Part shown: in pieces, positions 50,301 to 59,300 of the stretch | Layout: every line of letters begins with the position of its first letter | How positions within the stretch are numbered: the first letter of the stretch is position 1 | DNA from: Dichetophora obliterata | Lineage: Eukaryota > Arthropoda > Insecta > Diptera > Sciomyzidae | DNA length: 64,000 bases | Assembly: GCA_963920525.1 (NCBI GenBank) | Contig: OY986438.1 | Span: 97,746,171 to 97,810,170 of the forward strand | Reading direction: 5' to 3' | Program-made: the position numbers and the translations under genes | The notes under the pieces: generated by a model | What the model was told of the DNA's origin: nothing | The model's database searches: none | What the model saw: only the letters and a program-made list of their open reading frames with translations

Positions 50301-53300
50301 TTCAACCAAAAATGCTCTTATGGCTATACACAGCAGTAGTGCGACCCATCTTGGCGTATGGTGCACTAGTATGGTGGCCTGCACTGAATAAAGCATACAA
50401 CACAACTAAACTAGCTCGGATCCAGCGATCCGCATGCATAGGTATCACGGGGGGTATCCGCTCATGCCCCACTGATGCACTTAATGTCCTGACACATTTA
50501 CTCCCCATAGATTTACACATTAAGCTTACCGCAACAAACAGTGCAGTCAGACTCAGAGAGTCGTACAACTGGCGAAATAGACCATATGGACACAGCAAAA
50601 TTCTTAATCCGCTACCTCGGGAACTGCTTCCTGGAAAAACGGACTACGACACCCCCAAACTCGACTTCACGAAATCCTTTACAACCAAGTTTCCCACCAG
50701 GGTGGAATGGCGCAATGGGGGAATTGATCTAGCCTTCGATGTGTCCTTTTACTCGGATGGCTCCAAGATGGAGTGCGGAGTGGGAGCGGGCATATACTCT
50801 GAGAAACTGGGGGTGGCGGACTCGTTTCGTCTACCAAACTCAGCCAGCGTCTTTCAGGCCGAGCTTTTTGCGATAAGAGAAGCTTGTCGCACCTTAAGGA
50901 GAGCTAATACCAACCACCTTAACGCAGCTATTCTGACGGATAGCCAAGCTGCCGTTAAATCTTTAGCTGCGATCAGTACCAACTCCAAACTGGTAAGGCA
51001 GTGTAAGGATGAACTGGCCCGGCTAAGTCACCAACTTAGCATTACCATAATCTGGGTTCCCGGCCATAGGAACATTTATGGTAATGAAAAAGCGGATGAA
51101 TTGGCCAGGCGGGGTTCTTCCCTTGACGTTTCCAGAGCGGAATTAGTCGAAGTTCCACTGAACACAGTCAAGGGAGGAATTCGTTCTTACTACTTAACCT
51201 TAGCCGGTCGTAGATGGAGAGAACTACCAACCTGCAGCACATCAAGAAAAATATGGCCCCTCTACAATATAGGCAGAACTCAACAGTTGCTATCAAAGCC
51301 CCGGAGCGACATAGCCAGATTAACGGCTATTATTACGGGTCACTGGTGCATCGGAGTTCATGCCGAGAGAATCGGACTACCTTTCAACACCCACTGTCGC
51401 AGCTGCGATGACCCAAATGAAAAAGAAACACTAACACACTTTCTGTGCACCTGCCCGGCCCTGGCCATGTCCAGACTAGCAACGCTTGGCAGGCCCTTCC
51501 TCAGCAACCTAGAGGAACTCTCAACAACAAAAATCAACAATCTCCTAACGTTCATCAATCGCACCGGATGGTTATAACCTAGCAGTGCGCTGCCCAGTCA
51601 ACCAACAGAAACACGAGGTTATGGTATCAAAACGGCTCACTAGAGCTACTTGGATCCTACTTGCATGTAGAATCACCATCTAAACCAACCAACCAACTCA
51701 ATACAATTAATATCATTTAACTAAAAGATCTAATCAAAATAATAATTAATTCAAAACAAAAATCGAAAAATCGACAAAATCAAAAATAAAAACAAAGATT
51801 AAGTAATTTTAATTAAATTAAAGTTTTTTAAATACAATTGCATAGAATTAGTGAAAGAGAGATATTTAAGAGAAATGTTGGTAAATTACATGCTTAAAGT
51901 TGCTTTAAGTTGTAATACTTTTTATACTTAAAGGCAGTGAATTCCACAATCTGATGGCGTTCACGTAAAAGATTCTATTAGAGTTTAAAAAATTATAAGT
52001 AGGGATTAAAAGATTCAGATTTCTAGTTGACCTACAAAATTGTAGCTTTTCAAACAAGTAATCAGGAGTGCGAGTGCAGATCAGGTTGTGTAAAAAGATG
52101 CAGTTTCTAGCATCCAAATAGTTGAAGATGTTGCAACCGAGTACTTTGTTACACAAGTGACTAATGCGGTCAAACTTTCTAAGATCAAAAATGTATCTTA
52201 CAGCATTATTAAACACAAGTTGTAACTTAAGCTTGGATCGGGAATCAACTTTACTATACACTATATCTGAGTAGGAGATAATTGGCACAATCAGCTGAAT
52301 TACTAATTTTTTTCTAGTCTTTACAGGCACAAATGATGCAGTCCACCTAAGGTTTCGCAGTACATAATAAACCTTGCTAACAACGGAATTTACATGATCT
52401 TCGCAAGAAAGTGAGGAGTTAATATAAAAACCGAGATTTTTAACCTTATCAACAAATTTGAGCTCGATACCATCTAAAAAAATACCCAGTATATTAAGGA
52501 AGGAGAAATTAGATTTAAAAACCGGCAAAACAAATGATTTAAGTGGATTAAGGATAAGATTGTTATCTTCAGCCCAATTTGTTATTTTGCACAGGTCTTC
52601 GTTTACTTTCATACATAAATCATCAAAGTGACCAATAGGTCCGGACAGGTACAACTGAAGATCATCCTCATAAGCATGCATGGTAACATGATTGCATATT
52701 CTGAAGAAAATAATAAGTGCAATAAAATTGTTAATATAATAGAATTAACAAATTTTTCAACCGTTTTATATTAAAATATGCATAAAGAATTATGAAAGAG
52801 TGCTGCGCATATAATTTTCGTGCTAGTTTTTTAGTTTTTTTTTTTTTTTTTTAAAGCAAGTTGGAATAAAACCAACTTGCACTGGCAAAAGATTCAAGAA
52901 ACAAACTTCGTCTAGCCCGACGTCATGATCGTAAAAAATATTTTTATCGTAGCTAGAAAAGTTAAAATGAAAAGTAAACAACATGACGGACCTGCGCAAT
53001 ACGTAATCCTTTTATCTATTATTCTTGATATATATAGATATTGTTATATTGTTCAATATTCTTTTTATAATTGTGGTTTACTTAATTTAAAGGCATTAGG
53101 CGCAAATTTATAAACTGATTATATTGTGATTGTTGCAGAAATATTGTGGCAGCAGTTTTGTTTATAATGAGATTTTTTGGTTGCGTGAAAGCAGCAGTAA
53201 AAATTTTGTGGTAATTTTTTGATTGCTTGCAATCAGCAAAACCGATTACATTGTGATTGTTGCAGAAAAATTGCGGTAGCAGTAGTGTTTGTATTGAGAT

Positions 53301-56300
53301 TTGTTTGCCTACTTGGAAGCAGAGCATTGCACGAACATAATATTTTAATTTTAAGAGTTTTAAGAATTTTTTCTACAAACGAAAATTTTAATTTCTATTT
53401 TCTATGAACGAACATCTATTTTCTTGGAACGAACGAACGAATATTAATGTTATAAATACAATTGGGGCTGCAGGCGGGTGGCGTGTAGCCTGTCAATATA
53501 AAACAATGTATTTCTTATGTTATAAACACAATCCACATCACACGCCGAGCTTGTCGTGCGGCTATAGAACACGCTGGAGACGGACAAGACTGATAGATAA
53601 AAGGATTACGTATTGCGCAGGTCCGTCATGTTGTTTACTTTTAATTTTGACTTTTGTAGCTACGATAAAAATATTTTTTACGATCATGACGTCAGGCTAG
53701 ACGAAGTTTGTTTCTTGAATCTTTTGCCAGTGCAAGTTGGTTTCATTCTAACTTGCTTTAAAACCAAAAAAAAAAACTAGAAAACTAGCATGAAAATTAT
53801 ATGCGCAGCACTCCTTCATAATTCTTTATTCATATTTTAATATAAAACGGTGGAAAAATTTGTTTAGTCTATTATATTAACAATTTTATTGCACTGCTTA
53901 CAGACTAGTTTCATATTTGTTTACATTAATTAACAACAATCTCATATCGTAAGTTCATATCGTAAGGCTATCATGACGAAATGCGCAGATCGTAGACAAT
54001 TATTTTTACGATATGCGCAATCTATTTTTCTATCATTCTTGGGAGACGGAAAATTTTTATTTTCTAATTTTACAGGCATATATTGAAAGACAAATGATTG
54101 AATTCAATGAAACAAATGCTTGAATTAATCCAAATTTGTGGTTGTTTCCAGCTTAAAAAATTAACTATGCGAGAGCGAAAATTAACTTCGAACTTAGTCA
54201 AAATTTTGATCACGCTCAAGACCTGAATCAATTAGTCAAATAGAGTAAACAATAATAAAAGAAGGGATTAGCTTAATCATTTGATTGTCGTCTAAGCATA
54301 GCCAAAGATTTTATTCCACACGCCAGCAATAGTTCTACATGCCAGTTACTTACACGTCGCAAGCCCGTAGCCACAGTTGTATTTATAATATAAAAGTTTG
54401 TCTAAAAATCAGTCATCTCATTTAAATTTTGTGATGCAGAACACAATAATTTGCGAAAGACGAAAAGTAGCTTTAATAAAATATATACGAACGAACATCT
54501 ATTTTCTACGACCGAACGAACAAAATATTATTTTTTCCACAAACGAACGAATGAACGTTCGTGCAAGGCTCTGCTTGGAAGCATCAGCAAGCATTTTTTG
54601 TGATTCTTTAGTTGTTCGCCAGCAGAAATAATGATTTAATTGATACTTTTCGGTTGCTTGATGACAGCAAAATTGATTTTATTTTGATGATTTTGGCTGT
54701 GTTTTGTTCACACTTCTATTTCGTCTTAGAATTATCAATATTGTCTCCCCACAGTTTGTTTGGAATTAAAAAAGCAACACTTTTGTGTTTTTTACATAGG
54801 TTTTTTGTATCGCCAGAGTATCGATAGCTCTCGTATGACATGGATTGTTAAAAAATATATGAAACTACATTAAAAAGGTATCTATGGTAGATTGATAGCA
54901 AAAATATCACTGAATTATTACTGAAGCATCGATACTTACTACTAACCCTAGCACTCGTATAAAACATTTTTACTTTTTTAATATTTTTATCTTATTTTTC
55001 GCAGTACCTGAAAAATCAGTAAAGCCATGACAACAGAAACTTTGGCAGTCCTCAAGTGCATAATTTGAAGGAAATGTGCCAAAAGTAGGCGTGATTGGAC
55101 AAGTGGGAATGGCACCTCCCATACAAACGGATCACATTTTTCGCAATATCTTGAGAACCAGTAATATAAATAGTAAGTACGCTTTTGAAGGACACGTGCT
55201 AATATAAAAAAAGGACAATCGCTTACTTTCTCCCCAGATATTGCGAAAAATGTGTTTCAGTTGTATGGGAGGCACCACGCCTACTTGTCTACTTTTGTTG
55301 TTGTGGCATTACTGGCTCTCCAGATATTGCGAAATATATAAACCATTTGTATGGAAGGTGCCACTCCACCTAATATTTTGAGACGAATTAAAATGGGTTT
55401 TGAAGACAATAAATGTTACTTTTAGATTCTTCATCGAGTAATTTCGAAAAGTTCGATCCCTCGCTTAAATATGCCCTAACGTATAACCAAAAACAGCATT
55501 TTTTGCACTTTTTAGTTAATAATATCTCAATAACCAGACGAAATCTGAAATCAAATTCGGATTAAGACAACGTGGCTACACAACAAAGTTCTAAATTTTA
55601 TTTGTCTTTACTGTTTCTAGTGCATTAATAACACAATTTTAAACTGAACGCAGACTTTTTGGTTGCTACAATTACCTATTGTTCCCGTTATCTCATAAAT
55701 GAAGAGAAAAATCTATATTTTTGTTTTTGCTTTTTTAACTTAAAAATGTTAAGAAGAATTACATGAATAAAAAATTGAGATGAATTATATATTTACATTG
55801 TGTTTTTATTCACTTAAACATATTAATCAGGTGAACGCAGACTTTATGAGCTATGTACACATATTGTATATGCCAATACCAAATTTGGTAAATCCGAAAA
55901 CTATATTTCTGCAGCCAGTTACACAACAAGAAATTCAGCACATTATCGCAAACCTCAATAGCAATTGAGCACAAGGAGAAGATGAAATATCAGTTAAAGA
56001 TTTGAAAGCACTATTACCAACAATAGCTCAAACATTAATCAACATGGTGAACAACTGTTTCCGGATGGATAATTTCCCAAAATGTCTGAAAAAAACCATC
56101 TTTTCCCAAATCCACAAAAAAGGAAAAAAGACAATTGTGAAAACTACAGGACTACTTCAATACCAAACGCTCTACGCACAGTCTTCGAAATGGCAATCGA
56201 TATTAGAATTGAAAACTTTATCAAAACCACAATTATTTTTGACAACAATCAATTTGGATTCTTAGCGCAGAATGGAACTGAGTCAGCAATTACAGCAACA

Positions 56301-59300
56301 ATGGAGAAAGCATACGATGCACTGGATGAGAAAAAATGGTTGCGTCCATATTTATAGACTTATCAAAGGCATTTGATCTTGTTGACCATGATAAATTCTT
56401 AAATTTTTTAAATGATCTAGGAATACGAGGAGTATCTAATAAACTTCTTTAAACATATCTTCAAACATATCTTCAAACATATCTTGTACGGCATGGCCGG
56501 TGAACTTAGTGATGAGCTTATAAGTAAAATTAGAGTTCCTTAAGGATCGATTCTTGGGCCGAGACTATACCTTCTTTACATCAATAATGTAAAAACACTG
56601 CAGATTTAAATCGTCATATACTATTTACGCTGATGACACAAGTTTTATTACAGCAGCCAAAACCGAAAAATAGCTAAAAGAGAATATAAATCACGATTTG
56701 AAGACTCATAGCCGGTACACATTGACTGCAACAGTCGTCCACCGACAAAACGAAAACTCGCCGTCAGAGAGAAATGTCGCAGTATTCTCGACAACTTGAT
56801 TATAATGAACGCAACAGCGACAATCTGTGTTTCATACAAAACATAAACAAACTCTGCTATGTTCGCTCTTGTCGTCTATCAAATTAGAAATAGATTGAAG
56901 TCTGCGGCAGCAACAATTGTGGTCGTGTTCTCTCTTTGTCGTGCCGTCTTCAAAAAATACATCTTCATAAGAAAGCATGCGTTATATTTTTTGACAATTG
57001 GCGTTCGTCGCTAGTCGCAGTCAATGTGTATATTACTCAGCCCAATTCTGAATGATTTTTCCCGGGGAATCGGAAAAGGGAGTTTTAAATTTTAAGATAA
57101 AGTTCAAAAACATTTTGGAAATTTTTATGCCAATTTGTTCATCAACCGTCAATTTTCATGAGTAAATAAAAAAATTAATATCTTTATCTGCTTTCTTAAA
57201 AATGAAAACTCCCTTTTCCAATTCCCCGGGAAAAATAATTCAGAATTGGTCTGACTATGAATGGACTTGCGGAAATGGTCTGAGAATAAACATACAAAAA
57301 ACAAACTACATAATATTTCGTACACAACACAGCAAAGATATTGATATCAAAGTCTTAATCAACAACTTTGAAGTACGGAGGGTCAAACATGCAAAATATC
57401 TGGGCATGATAATATATGAAAAACTTAATTACGAAATTAATATCAAAGAGATAAAAAATGCAATTCAACCGCTAACCAAGTCCGTCAGAAGAATTGGATC
57501 GATTCAAGAAAACATTGCTAAGCTAGTTTCCTATGGACACATCAGAAAGTGTTCAAAAGTTATATCAAAAGTTTGATACAATTTATGCAGTTGGAGACAG
57601 TGTAGCAAATTTCAGATAGATCAAGTGGAAAGGATAATGAATAAAGCCCTCAAAACACTCTTCAATAGGAATCCGTTAACTTCAACAAGAGAGCTATACA
57701 AAAACACAAAATAAATGGTCAACCAGCTCATATAAATGGAAAAATGTACATATATCTACAAAGTCAAAAACAGTATGCTAAGATCAAAATTTATACTAAC
57801 AACAAGAAACACCATTCATCAACATAACACGCGACTTCAAAACAACATAGAAATACCAAAAGCTAGAACAGCCAAACAACAAGAAAGTCTCAAACACATC
57901 GCCATAAAGCAGTTTAATATGCTTACTGAAGATATAAAAATCGTTAGAAATTTCACCATTTTCAAAAAATATCTGAAAATACATATTCAGCCCGATTCTG
58001 AATAATTTTCCCGGGGAATTGGAAAAAGTAGTTTTAATTTTTAAGATAAATTTCAAGAACATTTTGGAAATTTTTAATGCAAATTTGTTCATCAACCGTC
58101 AATTTTTTTTTTGAAGTTAACATGCAATAACAATAGAGTTCAGCTACTACAGCTTTTTCGCACTTTCTCCGCATTAGATCATCTTAAGAACCAGCCCAAA
58201 TATCATTAAAACATCTCAATAAGGCCATTCACAGTTCGAATACGCTGGTCTGCCATTTGTTGGATCTGCTATTTGTTCGCCAATTTACGAAAACGTATTT
58301 TGCTTCGTTGTTGTTTTGCATACAAATGCAAATACGCAGGCACGCGTAAATAAAAGCAGCCCTTGGACGTGCTCTTTGTACCTCGTATTTTTATGCTCTG
58401 TCTACAGCCGCATAATCACATACATCACAAGGTTGAACAATCTTTTTATACGACAGTCACATGGCGAGGTGCTCACAGTTTGAACAATAACAAATGCTAT
58501 AAATATGATTTGTTAAAAGTACGCTCAAACCGTGAATAGCCTTAATGATACTGATAAGAGTGGTCCAAAACAATCCAAAGTGAGAAAAATTTACCCACCA
58601 TAATATGGGTTGGGCTCAGGGACAACACAAGACATAACAACTAACCATGCGTTTACATAGATCTAATCATACATTAGTTTTCAATCTACTTTTGAGTTGA
58701 CCTTTCGATAAGTTAACATCAAAAAAGCTACAGTTGTTAACAAAGGTACTCATGCGACGTAAAGGAGCAGTAGCCATATAATTTGTTCTACTAAAAGGTA
58801 AGTAAATTAAATTGTTAGCATTTCTACTGCTTCTACGGTTAGTGTTAAAATTTATAAGAGTTAGGAGTTCTGGTGAATCGAATACACCAGTTATGAGTTG
58901 GTGTAAATAGACGATATCTGCAGACTTCCTTCTCTCGTTCAAAGATTGCATTTTTAATAGTTTTAAACGATCCTCATAAGGAGGAAGGTTTAAAGTGTCA
59001 GTTGCACTTAAGCCCCTTAGAGCAAACCGAACAAAACGTTTTTGGATTCTCTCTATACGTTCAACATGTACATTGTAACTTGGGGACCAAACTTGACTTG
59101 CATACTCTAAGTGAGGTCGCACAATTGCATAATACAGTGTTGTAGTTGTGATCATACTATTAAATTCTTTTGCCCAGCGTTTCATAAACCCGAGCATAGA
59201 AGATGCTTTTTTACAAATATAATCAATATGAACGTTAAACGATAGCTTAGAATCCATGCATACACCCAGATCTTTGACAGCATCTACACGACTTAATGCA

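Larger units (their letters stand above)
46402..51694 (+). mobile_element. complete LOA/I-group non-LTR retrotransposon
   Basis: 5293 bp flanked by an 11-bp duplication AACTCAATACA (46391-46401 and 51695-51705). It has a 5' UTR of about 380 bp, two ORFs, and a 3' UTR ending in CCAACCAACC rather than poly(A). ORF2 is intact (1200 codons) with EN, RT and RNase H, an arrangement of the I superfamily, closest in style to LOA/Bilbo elements. It is inserted in the 3' UTR of a minus-strand LINE. GC content is clearly higher than in the surrounding DNA. It is probably young. Confidence 0.9.
46266..52690 (-). mobile_element. 5'-truncated LINE in minus orientation, split by a LOA element
   Basis: The ORF part is at 52681-51905. 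Its 3' UTR continues to 51695, is broken by the LOA-type element, and goes on from 46401 down to the (AAAT)n tail at 46268-46287 (TTTATTTATTTATTTATTT on the plus strand). It is of the same general type as the LINE at 12.74 kb. It lies inside the left arm of the foldback element. Confidence 0.75.
46128..54040. mobile_element. large foldback element, invaded by two LINEs
   Basis: The left arm is 46128-46265 plus about 52700-53010; the right arm is about 53590-54040. Examples: TGCGCAGATCGTA...TACGATCTGCGCA at 46150-46186 is inverted at about 53970-54010; CGGACCTGCGCAATACGTAA (52988) faces TTACGTATTGCGCAGGTCCG (53607); and TAGTCTG/CAGACTAG mark where the left arm was split. Without the insertions it would be about 1.5 kb. 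The loop (53010-53590) carries two diverged GATTGTTGCAGAAA units but no gene. The arms are about 90 percent alike by eye. Confidence 0.8.
55850..57987 (+). pseudogene. LINE reverse transcriptase relic, interrupted by two MITEs
   Basis: Decayed plus-strand RT frames in order: [32 protein letters not shown]; a palm region with [24 protein letters not shown] sequence; [31 protein letters not shown]; then [13 protein letters not shown] (the catalytic DD, near 56634). Two non-coding TIR elements (56718-57028 and 57038-57253) break it. RT resumes with [36 protein letters not shown] and the C-terminal region to about 58003. Stops and shifts throughout. A jockey/CR1-type LINE is likely; the clade is not certain. 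Confidence 0.75.
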
